From: Candidatus Nitrosopolaris wilkensis
Lineage (GTDB): Archaea; Thermoproteota; Nitrososphaeria; Nitrososphaerales; Nitrososphaeraceae
DNA length: 62,331 nt
Direction: 5' to 3'
NCBI GenBank assembly: GCA_003176995.1
Contig: QHBN01000043.1
Span: 1 to 62,331, forward strand
Below the pieces are notes generated by a model. The model did not search any database. It was given only the letters and a program-made list of their open reading frames with translations, and had not been told where the DNA came from. A program made the translations under genes and the position numbers. Shown here piece after piece: positions 19,067-27,573 of the stretch (position 1 is its first letter; the number at the start of each line of letters is the position of its first letter).

Positions 19067-19585
19067 TTATTGTGACGGCAACTCAGAGGGCGGCTTCCTC
19101 TGGATGTATTGATAACTTCTCATTGTTCCTTTTCTGGTAAGAATATTTTCCCTTACCATGTCCGTAAGTGAATGAGAAACCGCAGTCCTATCGTAATTAA
19201 AACCCCGCCTTGACAGCTCCTCATGAACCTCCCCTAGTGGTTTTTCAGCCCCAAAATATCCTTCATCCCACAGCGATTGGAGGAGGCCTCTACATGTTAT
19301 CCCCCCCCCTTGCGCCATCTTGTTTGGCAGAGTGACTGGATTTGTCATCTGTCTTTGAATGATAACATTTGAATGGACCTGCTCAGTTAGAGTATCAATC
19401 TGCCTTCTCAATTCTGCAATTTGAGTACTAAATTCCGAGCTAATGCTAAGTGAACTATCGATCCCTGACAGCACATTTACAACCACCTCTTTCACTTTTT
19501 TCTCGATACAGCTGATTTCCACCTCCCAGTCGCGGTGTTTTAATCTAATTCTAACTTCATCCGATGAAGGTGGTGATTCATTCAT
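19067..19585 (-). CDS. Winged-helix protein with coiled coil, convergent partner of 18508-19059
   Basis: A 172-residue protein. The N-terminus (VRIRLKHRDWEVEISC, then helix) echoes the beta-rich start of the facing gene. Residues about 45-80 are predicted coiled coil (STQIAELRRQIDTLTEQV). The C-terminal 75 residues form a winged helix (RGLLQSLWDEGYF, LGEVHEELSRRGFNYDRTAVSHSLTDMVRENILTR in pieces). It ends seven bases from the stop of the facing gene and is divergent from nurA across about 113 bases containing several palindromes, so it may regulate nurA-herA or itself. Function is inference. Confidence 0.65.
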   Translation of the reverse strand: MNESPPSSDEVRIRLKHRDWEVEISCIEKKVKEVVVNVLSGIDSSLSISSEFSTQIAELRRQIDTLTEQVHSNVIIQRQMTNPVTLPNKMAQGGGITCRGLLQSLWDEGYFGAEKPLGEVHEELSRRGFNYDRTAVSHSLTDMVRENILTRKGTMRSYQYIQRKPPSELPSQ

Positions 19586-19628
19586 TAACAGTGATATAAA
19601 ACGGTGAAATTTGTATCACATAAACTTG

Positions 19629-19700
19629 TTGCTCAGCAAGCCCATCTTGTGCAAGTTGCACAACATTAATAACTATCCATGTTATATTGTTGCACAACAT
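19629..19700. promoter_or_regulatory. Repeated palindromic operator-like sites in the nurA start region
   Basis: GTTGCACAACAT occurs twice, at 19655-19666 and 19689-19700, 34 bases apart; its core TTGCACAA/TTGTGCAA also appears as CTTGTGCAAG at 19646-19655, and a near-palindrome TTGCTCAGCAA lies at 19629-19639. The second copy overlaps the nurA ATG (19699), and CATTAATAAC near 19664-19673 could be the TATA box, so a bound protein would block initiation. Confidence 0.55.
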
Positions 19701-20727
19701 GAATATTCAATTGAATTCGGCCGAAATTGACTTTAATGAATTTCAACGTAGTTTGGACCAGTCAATAGGAGGAAGCCTGTCATTGAAGTTGCAGAATGTT
19801 CTTAACGGGAAAAAGATTGTCTTTAGCTGTTACGAGAAAAATCATGTACCACTCGGAGGATGGGGGATCAGATGTAATCCAGGTTGTGAAAAAACAATAA
19901 AGCCGATCCTGCCCGTTAATGAGGCTGCACTAGTAGCCGCAGTCGATTCCAGCAGCATCAGGATAGCCGAAACTGAAGACGGTTCTCTGTACGCCATTAA
20001 AAGTGGGATTGCATTCGCTATTAACGGTCAGGCAATCATGCACTTCAAAATAGGTCCCATCTTGGTTTATTTAAGCAAGGAGACTATTAAGACCTCCGAA
20101 CTTGACCACAGACTCGCAAAGTTGGTTCTTTTTGATGGAGAATCGGCTAGAAGACTGATTAGGCTACGAGTTGAACGTGCTATACAGATAAAGCTTTCAA
20201 ATCATTTTATAAAATCTATAATCGTTGTTGACGGAGCATTAAAGTCGTCACCCTTTGAGAATAAAAACCAAAGCATTACAACGGTAGCGGAGAATTGTTC
20301 TGTTCGTAAGAACGTATTGTTGGGAATCAGCAAAAGCACCTCCTTTAAGCTTCTAGATAAAGTCTCGGCACCTCTCACAAATATCAATGAGGCTGCGTAT
20401 ATGGACATTGAAATGATTATCCATAGCCTAAGCAGAAGCACTATAGGAAATAACCTCCTTGTAAAGCTTGGAAATAACAATAGTCCTATCCTGCGCGCAG
20501 ATATTGTTTGTCCCGAGGGCGATATAGACAACTCAATTGGTAAATTGCTAACAAATGATTCAATGGGTGGTGGCTATCCTGAAACATTAAGGCTTGCACA
20601 CCATGTCTCAACATTTAGTAATACAGAGATCGCGTGTCTTAGAGGCCACCTCTTGAGCAACTATGATGTGACTGAGCTGCCATCAGAAGATATCCGTAAA
20701 ACTCTGCTAGGGTCTATTCCGGCATGA
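19699..20727 (+). CDS. nurA: NurA-domain nuclease
   Basis: About 342 residues. NurA is a 5'-3' exonuclease that works with the HerA translocase in double-strand-break end resection, together with Mre11-Rad50. The catalytic Asp motif is seen as AAVDSSSIRIAE (about residue 80), and the second acidic region as IIVVDGALKSSP (about residue 175); the C-terminal segment (GGGYPETLRLAHHVSTFS) carries the usual late His residues. I chose the ATG at 19699 over the TTG at 19687 because the palindrome and TATA spacing fit a leaderless start there. Its stop overlaps the herA start (ATGA), indicating a coupled operon. Confidence 0.85.
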   Translation: MNIQLNSAEIDFNEFQRSLDQSIGGSLSLKLQNVLNGKKIVFSCYEKNHVPLGGWGIRCNPGCEKTIKPILPVNEAALVAAVDSSSIRIAETEDGSLYAIKSGIAFAINGQAIMHFKIGPILVYLSKETIKTSELDHRLAKLVLFDGESARRLIRLRVERAIQIKLSNHFIKSIIVVDGALKSSPFENKNQSITTVAENCSVRKNVLLGISKSTSFKLLDKVSAPLTNINEAAYMDIEMIIHSLSRSTIGNNLLVKLGNNNSPILRADIVCPEGDIDNSIGKLLTNDSMGGGYPETLRLAHHVSTFSNTEIACLRGHLLSNYDVTELPSEDIRKTLLGSIPA

Positions 20728-22178
20728 AAGTCCTAACAAAAAATAGCAATGAGCTTGTAATACTGGCAATGAAAAGTGATGCTGTCAGCAAGGGTGACTA
20801 TCTCTTGATCGAAGACGGAAAGTTGAACAGAAAAATGATAGCTCAGATTTATGATGAGGAGTATCTTTCGTCCCAGTCGTTGATTGAAGATATTATCAGG
20901 GATGAAGTAATAACTGCATCGAGTACGGAAAATTTACACGACCCGCTCAACATCGCAAACCTATCAAGACTGATCCGAGATGCGAGGTTATTCCGTACTA
21001 AAATACGCGGAACTATAGATGCATCAGGCAAACTATCAAGAGATGTGACGTGGATCCCATCAAGGGTATATTCCAAACTAAGGCGCTTAAGCATCACTGA
21101 ATTGAACGTGTCTCTCGGAAAGACGGGAATCTTTCCTATTAAACTAGGCAGAACCAGAAAAGAAAACGAAGATTTTGAAATATATGCTGAGGATCTTGAC
21201 GGCAAACTAAATATCATTACCGGTAAAAAGGAATCTGGCAAATCACATCTTTCAAAGATTCTTATAAAGACACTCGTGCAGCACGGCGCCTTTGTGATTG
21301 TATTTGACTTGAATGATGAGTACGGCGGATTAGCAACCAACTATGATGGATCTCCCTCTTCGCTAGCAAATCAGGTCAAGATACTGCAATCGGGAAAGGG
21401 ATTAAGTTTCTCTCTCGCATATTGTGGCAAGGCGGCTATCTCCAATGTACTCAAGAATGCGCTCGATACTCCAGCTGCATCAATGCGAGAATTCTTCCGA
21501 ATCTGGGATTGGCTTGAAAACAGGGGTAACTTAGAGATCGAAGCTTTCGGCAACGCGATCAATACATGGAATATTAACGAGCTAGTACGCGATGCGCTGG
21601 TTTCAAGGTTCCACGTACTGCAGGCATCTCGATTATTTTTACAAAATCGTGCAGATGGACTTAAATTCGAAAATATTTTTTCAAATAAAAATAAAGGCGC
21701 GGTAATCGTGGTGAGCATGGCCAGGATAATCCCCTTGGTGAGACGCATGGTGGTAGAGTTGGTCCTAAATAAGTTGGTTGACTTGCTAGAGAAGGAAATA
21801 ATTCCTCCGATCTTTCTGTTTGCGGAAGAAGCCCATTTGTATATTCGGGAAACATATTGGGAGGATATCATAACCAGGATGAGACATTTTGGAATCTATC
21901 CAACTTTTATCACGAACCAGCCAGATGCTATTGGCGACGGAATTTACCGACAAGCAGACAACATATTTTTGTTCAACTTTACGAATGACGTAGACTTGGA
22001 CAAAATATCAAAAGTATCTTTAGCTGATAACGATACGGTCAGATCAATAGTAAAGACATTGCCTCATCGTTGCTGCCTGGCCATAGGTAAGGTTGTCTCC
22101 GATCTACCTATCGTTTTAGAAATCGCAGCACTTGGAATGTTAGCGCTTGGAGAAACAAAGAAATTCTTTAAAACCTAA
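20724..22178 (+). CDS. herA: HerA-family DNA translocase/ATPase
   Basis: A 484-residue hexameric ATPase of the FtsK-HerA class. The first 90 residues form the HAS-barrel that docks NurA. Walker A is GKKESGKSH (about residue 167), followed by FVIVFDLNDEYGG. Walker B is IFLFAEEAHLYI (about residue 367), then the arginine-bearing RMRHFGIYPTFITNQPD and a C-terminal DNDTVRSIVKTLPHR segment. It partners the overlapping nurA gene. mre11 and rad50 are not in the window. Confidence 0.88.
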   Translation: MKVLTKNSNELVILAMKSDAVSKGDYLLIEDGKLNRKMIAQIYDEEYLSSQSLIEDIIRDEVITASSTENLHDPLNIANLSRLIRDARLFRTKIRGTIDASGKLSRDVTWIPSRVYSKLRRLSITELNVSLGKTGIFPIKLGRTRKENEDFEIYAEDLDGKLNIITGKKESGKSHLSKILIKTLVQHGAFVIVFDLNDEYGGLATNYDGSPSSLANQVKILQSGKGLSFSLAYCGKAAISNVLKNALDTPAASMREFFRIWDWLENRGNLEIEAFGNAINTWNINELVRDALVSRFHVLQASRLFLQNRADGLKFENIFSNKNKGAVIVVSMARIIPLVRRMVVELVLNKLVDLLEKEIIPPIFLFAEEAHLYIRETYWEDIITRMRHFGIYPTFITNQPDAIGDGIYRQADNIFLFNFTNDVDLDKISKVSLADNDTVRSIVKTLPHRCCLAIGKVVSDLPIVLEIAALGMLALGETKKFFKT

Positions 22179-22189
22179 TCAGCTAGTTA

Positions 22190-22543
22190 TCACGCAGACC
22201 TAACGGCAGCTTCTCCATGTTTTTTTGTTCCTATGTCAACTGCGTCATTGACAGGGGATATGAAGATCTTGCCGTCCCCAGCGGAACCTGTGCTCACCGT
22301 GGTTAGTATCGTGTTCACCACTTTTTCGACTTCAGAATCTTCAACAACCGTAAGTACATTGGCTCTAACTGAGAATTCAGAGACATATCTTGCTGTCCCC
22401 CTACTACTCTCCACCACCGGCTTTGCACCTTTGCCCCGGCCCCTTGATTCGAAAATAGTGCAGCCACCTACTCCGGCCTTTTTCAACGCTTCATTTAATT
22501 CTAAAACCTTCTCGTTACTGATAATGGCTTCTACGCGTTTCAT
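22190..22543 (-). CDS. glnK: PII-family nitrogen regulatory protein
   Basis: A 117-residue trimeric signal protein that senses ATP/ADP and 2-oxoglutarate. N-terminal MKRVEAIISNEKVLELNEAL is typical; the T-loop region runs from GRGKGAKPVVE to RGTARYVSEF; the B-loop is STGSAGDGKIFISPV. The usual YRG with uridylylated Tyr is replaced by SSRG, so uridylylation is unlikely. The C-terminal RTGE is replaced by GTKK. No amt ammonium transporter is adjacent. Convergent with herA. The symbol is by family; glnB versus glnK cannot be told. Confidence 0.8.
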   Translation of the reverse strand: MKRVEAIISNEKVLELNEALKKAGVGGCTIFESRGRGKGAKPVVESSRGTARYVSEFSVRANVLTVVEDSEVEKVVNTILTTVSTGSAGDGKIFISPVNDAVDIGTKKHGEAAVRSA

Positions 22544-23025
22544 GTTTTGCTATAAAAAGATGTAATACTAAAAGCTTTTCTTCCGAAAGATTAAGCCAAT
22601 GAGCTCATGATAGGTGAAATGTATTTGGACAAGTTTCATACTTCTGAACCCTAAGAGAGAGTGTCTAAGAGGGTTACAAACCGAGGCTCTCCATACTCCT
22701 GGCTCGAATGTATCCGTGATGATAGCCGATTTGCAATTACACAGCATAGAATGTGGCTATTTGATTTACAGGTATGCTCGTAATTGCGAAAGGGGCATTT
22801 TACAAGTTTAAGTGCGATGTTGACCAGGCACTATAGATATCGTGATCACCTTCAGGCAAACGCTTAGGAATAATCTTACAACTACTTGATATCCCTTGAG
22901 TGAATCCCACTACTCAACTCCCACTTTGGAGTCTACTCGATTTTTGTATACGCAAGACGACCTCAGACCTGTTCGGAGGGACACGAAAAGGTCTTATTCA
23001 TCGCTTTTCTTAGTATCTCATCAAT
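22544..23025. other. Intergenic, no gene seen
   Basis: About 480 bases between PII and the small tautomerase, including the upstream side of PII (TATA-like AAAAGC stretch). A GAGAG/CTCTC inverted pair occurs near 22660-22693. No coding or RNA gene is supported. Confidence 0.35.
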
Positions 23026-23202
23026 ATGCCGATAGTTACACTCTCAATGTTTGGTGGTAGAACACAAATAGAAAAGGACCGTCTGGCAGAAGCAATTACT
23101 GAAGATGTAACAAGAATACTGAAGGTACAGAAAAAAGAGGTAATAGTAGTGATTGAAGAAGCACCTCGTGGAAATTGGTATTCTGCTGGTGTTCGTTTAT
23201 AG
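23026..23202 (+). CDS. 4-oxalocrotonate tautomerase-like protein, 58 aa
   Basis: A 58-residue protein just below common length cut-offs. It begins MPIVTLSMF, so Pro would become the N-terminal catalytic base after Met removal, as in all 4-OT enzymes. The helix ALEAITEDV-type region (RLAEAITEDVTRILK), the strand VIVVIEEAP and the closing RGNWYSAGVRL are family hallmarks. Such enzymes catalyse keto-enol tautomerisation; the natural substrate in this organism is unknown. It forms homo-hexamers in relatives. Confidence 0.85.
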   Translation: MPIVTLSMFGGRTQIEKDRLAEAITEDVTRILKVQKKEVIVVIEEAPRGNWYSAGVRL

Positions 23203-23513
23203 TCCAATATGCTCCACTACATTGCAGAATTTGAAGTGCTACTAATTAAAAATACTCGTATTGTTCGCGATTTAGTTTACGATACTTCTCATAATTAGTA
23301 TGACCAGCGACATAATTTGAAATTTTCCACAGTTACATATTGTATTCTTGTATATGACCATTGATGAAGACAACCGGACGCATTTCTGATAAACAATCAG
23401 AGATTTCGAAAAAGGAAGATTCTGAAGTCTATTAATCGTGGTGTAAAAAGGTTAACAAGACCCATGTCTTGAGTATGGTCATAGATGTCATAGGTGTACT
23501 AGTCTGATTAGTC
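23203..23513. other. Intergenic, no gene seen
   Basis: AT-rich stretch after the tautomerase. No reading frame with coding character is apparent. Confidence 0.35.
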
Positions 23514-23696
23514 TTACCTTCTGATTGTTCGCGTCACATGAACATCAGTATCTTCGCGATTCCAACATGCGTCAAATAATGGTGAAGGTGTAGTATCATG
23601 AATTCGACCGGTAGTATTGAATTGTAAGCAGTAGAGAATTTTTCCCTGTCTGAAAATGAAATAATAATAATCGTGGTGACCTTCGTTCGAGCCCAA
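23514..23696 (-). CDS. Putative small protein, 60 aa
   Basis: A possible gene starting at TTG 23696. A good TATA box (ATATTATATT, 23730-23721) lies about 29 bases before the start, as for a leaderless gene, and an in-frame stop is just upstream. The product is aromatic-rich at the start (HHDYYYFIFRQG) with two Cys and no known family. The coding call rests mainly on the promoter. Confidence 0.35.
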   Translation of the reverse strand: MGSNEGHHDYYYFIFRQGKILYCLQFNTTGRIHDTTPSPLFDACWNREDTDVHVTRTIRR

Positions 23697-23921
23697 ATTA
23701 ATTTATCTGATGGGAGTTCAAATATAATATAGTACTGCAGACAGCAGAACCTTCTGAGACTGGTTTCGTCTGGTTAATACACAGAAACAGTAAGCTCCTT
23801 TACATGTAGTAAGCCACGCACAGAATAATTTCAATATTAAGATAATGCAAAGTCAGTATTCAGATAATACGGATTTGAGGGTATCTTAATTTCTAAAGAA
23901 ATAAGTAATCCTGCTGCGCTT

Positions 23922-24557
23922 TTGAGGTTGTTGGACAGTAGTGGCTATTACGCAATTCTAGGTGTTTCTGAGCAGGCCGCATATCCCGAGCTGAAGAAGG
24001 CGTATAGACGTCTGGCAAGAAAGTACCATCCTGACAGAAACAATTCCTCTCATGCTGAGAGTATGATCAAAAAAATCAATGCTGCTTACGAAATTCTTTC
24101 CGACGATGATAAGAAGCGCAAGTATGATAAGACAGACTTCGAAACGGAATTGGACGAAGAGGAGATCCGCTCTAATGTGCAGCATAATGTTTCGGAAACT
24201 AATCGGATTTACTCTAATTACGAGAGCAATAGTAGGAATTACGATGCGTCCGATAAACAATACGACTACAAAAAGAAATATACTAAAGTGCAATCAATAG
24301 CTTCAAACTTTTTGGATACTCCAAAAAGTCGATTCCAGATAACTATTGAACATTCACTTTGCTTGGCATTTGGCAGTTGTGAAACTCTTGCGCCCAAGGT
24401 GTTCGTTTTAGAAAAAAACAAGAGAATAAATCCAAAGGTTAGAGTAGAGTCTGAGACTGGGGCAAACTTCGAATCTATACTCGCCGCGGCCCAAACTTGC
24501 CCTACAAAAGCAATTAAGATTATAGATAGATATACTGGCGAACAAATTTATCCATAA
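23922..24557 (+). CDS. J-domain protein fused to a ferredoxin domain (DnaJ-Fer type)
   Basis: A 211-residue fusion. Residues 8-70 are a full J-domain: [11 protein letters not shown], helix II, the HPD triad in KYHPDRN, then [16 protein letters not shown], so it should stimulate an Hsp70 (DnaK). A charged linker of about 60 residues follows. Residues 138-211 are ferredoxin-like: [15 protein letters not shown] and [10 protein letters not shown]. DnaJ-Fer fusions are described in Thaumarchaeota and in plant chloroplasts. Here only three cluster cysteines are visible (C-x5-C ... CP), the pattern of [3Fe-4S] ferredoxins. The start is a TTG (23922); TTGs at 23928 and 23931 are alternatives. Confidence 0.85.
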   Translation: MRLLDSSGYYAILGVSEQAAYPELKKAYRRLARKYHPDRNNSSHAESMIKKINAAYEILSDDDKKRKYDKTDFETELDEEEIRSNVQHNVSETNRIYSNYESNSRNYDASDKQYDYKKKYTKVQSIASNFLDTPKSRFQITIEHSLCLAFGSCETLAPKVFVLEKNKRINPKVRVESETGANFESILAAAQTCPTKAIKIIDRYTGEQIYP

Positions 24558-24760
24558 TTTTATGGCTTATGCTACAGTCTAGAACGGAATGTCGATCTCT
24601 GTATCTCGTAAGAATTAAGCATGGTCTCTGACAAAGCCTTTGTCCGACCTCGATGTGCCCTTGATCATTGTCAGTTTTCTAATGTAAGATGGATGCAGTT
24701 GGACTATGGTTTATCATCACATTTTGCTGTAATCCTACGAACATACAGTCCACAGTATAC

Positions 24761-25726
24761 TCATTCTAATTTTTTGTATTTTGCCTTTATAGATCTACTA
24801 AATTCAATAAGTTCGTTGAGGGTAGGACTTCCTCTAGTTTCTTCTTTCATTGTTTTAATAGAGCCGGCTACATTTGCCAGGAATAATGAATCAAAATCGT
24901 CTTTGCCTAAAATTTTCATCGCACAAAACGTTCCAAGAAAAGCATCTCCTGCGCCAACGGTGTTCGTCACTTTGAGACCCTTTCCCGCCACATTTACAGT
25001 CGGCATTGATCTGATATCGTCATTTTTTCCAAAAATACAACCTTTCTCTCCTCTGGTTATTATTACTTGCATATTCTTATTCTTGGTAGCAAGCGTTCGA
25101 CACGCCGCTACAGGATCAGAATTACCTGACAGCAACGAGCATTCAGACGGGTTTAGAACCAGATAATTAACATACCTAATAGTATCCATAACATTTTCTA
25201 CTCCAATTGAAGATAGCATTCCTGGAGCCCATACTGTTATTTTCTGGCTTGCTGCTGACTGAAATATTAATTTTTTAGCAACGGCTAATGGCGGGTCGAT
25301 AACGGTTACGAGTGAGGAACTCCTGATTGTGTTTAACATATTTTTGTTCCCAACCATTCTGTCAGCCAATGTGTCGTTTGCCTGTTTGAAGGTCATTATA
25401 GAATTTCTACCATATGAGTCAACGATGATATATGCTTGACCAGAGGGAGCTTCTTTAGTAAATTGAATAAGATCGGTTATGACCCCATCTTTTCTTAAGA
25501 TCTCTAAATGTTTTTTTGCTATAAAATCTGAACCTAATGCACCAAATAGTGCTACTTTGTCTCTGCCAAGAATCCTAGCTGATGAAACTGCAACATTTGC
25601 TCCTTTTCCTCCTGGAACATCAATAACTCGTTCAACCTGAACTTCTTCTCCTACCTCTGGAAATTTTTGGACAAATATTGTTTTATCCCAGTTTATGACT
25701 CCTGACACGAGATGACTTGTTGTCAT
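24761..25726 (-). CDS. PfkB-family carbohydrate/nucleoside kinase
   Basis: A 321-residue ribokinase-like enzyme phosphorylating a sugar or nucleoside hydroxymethyl group with ATP. The first PfkB signature is VPGGKGANVAVSSARIL (about 38-54); the second is TNTVGAGDAFLGTF (about 257-270), whose GAGD holds the catalytic Asp. The N-terminal SGVINWDKTIFVQKFP contains the substrate-binding Asp. The substrate (ribose, adenosine, fructose or other) is not readable. It is monocistronic, converging with the J-domain/ferredoxin gene. Confidence 0.85.
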   Translation of the reverse strand: MTTSHLVSGVINWDKTIFVQKFPEVGEEVQVERVIDVPGGKGANVAVSSARILGRDKVALFGALGSDFIAKKHLEILRKDGVITDLIQFTKEAPSGQAYIIVDSYGRNSIMTFKQANDTLADRMVGNKNMLNTIRSSSLVTVIDPPLAVAKKLIFQSAASQKITVWAPGMLSSIGVENVMDTIRYVNYLVLNPSECSLLSGNSDPVAACRTLATKNKNMQVIITRGEKGCIFGKNDDIRSMPTVNVAGKGLKVTNTVGAGDAFLGTFCAMKILGKDDFDSLFLANVAGSIKTMKEETRGSPTLNELIEFSRSIKAKYKKLE

Positions 25727-26356
25727 TTAATATTTTGTGTTTGTAAGAGATAATTGAGTTTTTGTGTACAGATAAATTCGACAAGGAAAAAATGATCTGC
25801 TAAATTAGTAGACTCATATAGTTCAAGGAAAGAATCAACTTCGAAATAGCGGCATATCACTTTTGACAATCAGAGAATATGGCATTTTTTCAGGTTCTGA
25901 GCCCATCTAATTATCTTCCCCAATACACTAGTTCACTATTTCCTTCAAAGATCACACATAACCAGCACTTGTTTTTAGGCAGCTGCATTTTGTACTCGTC
26001 TCTGATCGACTATGTAACACAACTCCGTAATCCGGGGAGTTGCGTCTACGCAACAACTGCCGTAGCACTTTTTTTATTCCGTTCTGGACTGGATAGCTGC
26101 TCTAACACTATGCGTAAAGCCATCGCGAAATATATCCCCATATACGTGATTCATGAATAATGGTTTCGTTTTGCGCCCCCGGCACAAATTTACCAATATA
26201 ACTTAGTAGGTTATAAAATTCATAATATTATAGATAAAGACCCCATACAAACACACGGCATTCCACTTAGAGTGTAGGACAAGTCATAATAATTTATTGT
26301 AGAGAAGAGTTAAAATTTAATAAGTATTTATCTTTGTATTATCTACTGGTAATTAT
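25727..26356. other. Long intergenic region with a hairpin/T-tract element
   Basis: About 630 bases. An ORF at 25879-26160 has no protein-like features and is not called. The notable content is the alternative-hairpin element at 26021-26075 and the AT-rich promoter of the lysine-rich gene (TATA-like GTATTTATC near 26325-26333, about 28 bases before its ATG). Confidence 0.4.
26021..26075 (+). terminator. Candidate structured RNA end: overlapping hairpins followed by T7
   Basis: AACTCC (26021-26026) pairs with GGAGTT (26036-26041), and GTTGCG (26039-26044) pairs with CGCAAC (26049-26054) across a TCTA loop. The two stems share GTT, so they exclude each other. A run of seven T follows at 26069-26075. 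This looks like a terminator or attenuator for a plus-strand transcript. Confidence 0.4.
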
Positions 26357-26755
26357 ATGGCAACTAAAACGAAACCCAAGGGAAAAAAGAAGGGGAAGCA
26401 GACAAAATCAGCTAAGAGGTCTAGAGCCACTCCGAAGAGGAAGGTATCTAAAGCACCAAGTACAAGGAGGCCAAGCAGTAGGGGCACCAGTGTCACGCGT
26501 ACAAAAAAAATTTCCCGACAGCCAAAGAAATCCACTCGGAGCGTTAGAACGGTCTCACGTAAGGAACGACCGACTGGATTAGAGAACACAAAATCATCGT
26601 TAGAGCCTACGACGAGAATTTACGAAAGTCAAGAGGCCACAGCCTTTGGTTCAACCGTGGACGAGCGCGACGAAGATGAGAATACAACCTCTACGGTATC
26701 TCCATCTGAGGGAAGCGACGAGAACTCGAACGATAGTAGCGCATTGCTGGACTGA
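26357..26755 (+). CDS. Lysine-rich, histone H1-tail-like protein with acidic C-terminus
   Basis: A 132-residue low-complexity protein. Residues 1-75 are packed with Lys/Arg/Ser/Pro (KPKGKKKGKQTKSAKR, SRQPKKSTRS), like bacterial HctA/AlgP and eukaryotic H1 tails. Residues 90-132 are acidic and Ser/Thr-rich (ERDEDENTT, SEGSDENSNDSS). No folded domain is visible. A nucleic-acid-binding or chromatin-compacting role is inferred from composition. The ATG follows a TATA box at leaderless distance. Confidence 0.7.
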   Translation: MATKTKPKGKKKGKQTKSAKRSRATPKRKVSKAPSTRRPSSRGTSVTRTKKISRQPKKSTRSVRTVSRKERPTGLENTKSSLEPTTRIYESQEATAFGSTVDERDEDENTTSTVSPSEGSDENSNDSSALLD

Positions 26756-26969
26756 TGTAACTAATAACATACACTCCTGAGGTACCACCACTAGATCAAC
26801 ATGATACTAGAAAGAAGCAGTCTCTCCCTTCAGAACCAATTGTATTATGCAATCTTCTGCATACTATTTATCTCTTAAAACGGCATCTGAGATTCGAACA
26901 AATTATGGCAAAACACACAATACTTTTAGTCAAAGCACGATATATACGCATTAAGCTCTTGGGACGGAT

Positions 26970-27557
26970 ATGATGAAATCAAATCTCACCGACTTTACTA
27001 AACGGGGATTTGTACGATTAATAAAACCTTTTGAGAGTTCGGCCGATGATTTAATCAAAATAACTAGAGCATTTGGAATTGCGCTTAAGACTCATGTCGG
27101 AGAGTTCAGAGATGAAAACAAAATCGAAGCATATATCAATCATCCATTGAAGGTGGCTCTAGTTATCGCGGAAGAGCTGCGTATATACAATGCAGACCTC
27201 GTATGTGCGGCTCTTCTTCACGACACGACACTTAAAGATGAAGGTGAATTGAAGAATGATTTCGGTGAAGTCGTATATGATATAGTTCACCTTGTTGCAA
27301 TGCCAATAATAGGAAATGAAGAAAGAGAAAAAACGCTGGACAAATACTTCTACAATATCGCAAACAGCTCTGTACTTATTCGATATTTGATCCTAGCAGA
27401 TAGGCTTGAGAACGTCAGAGCTCTAAAAAATGCCGTTCACAAGAATAAGATCCTGCGATATAAAGAAGAAACTCAAAAGTACATAATACCCATAGCAGAA
27501 AAGACCAATGAAAACATCGTATTTAAATTATCCATTGCACTCTATGAACTCAAATAA
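26970..27557 (+). CDS. HD-domain protein, RelA/SpoT hydrolase-like (stand-alone)
   Basis: A 195-residue protein built around the HD fold of ppGpp hydrolases. Metal ligands: His in YINHPLKVA, HD in ALLHDTTLKD, and the late Asp in ILADRLENVRAL. Spacing agrees with RelA/SpoT and the small Mesh1 enzymes. No synthetase or TGS domain is attached. Mesh1-type proteins cleave ppGpp or NADPH 3'-phosphate; the substrate here is unknown. Starts at tandem ATGs (26970/26973). Confidence 0.8.
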   Translation: MMKSNLTDFTKRGFVRLIKPFESSADDLIKITRAFGIALKTHVGEFRDENKIEAYINHPLKVALVIAEELRIYNADLVCAALLHDTTLKDEGELKNDFGEVVYDIVHLVAMPIIGNEEREKTLDKYFYNIANSSVLIRYLILADRLENVRALKNAVHKNKILRYKEETQKYIIPIAEKTNENIVFKLSIALYELK

Positions 27558-27573
27558 GCCAAGTACGCGAGCC

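Noticed and set aside
24621-25166. 181-aa plus ORF
   Set aside because: Antisense shadow of the PfkB kinase.
25879-26160. 93-aa plus ORF
   Set aside because: Crosses the hairpin/T-tract element and shows no protein-like composition.
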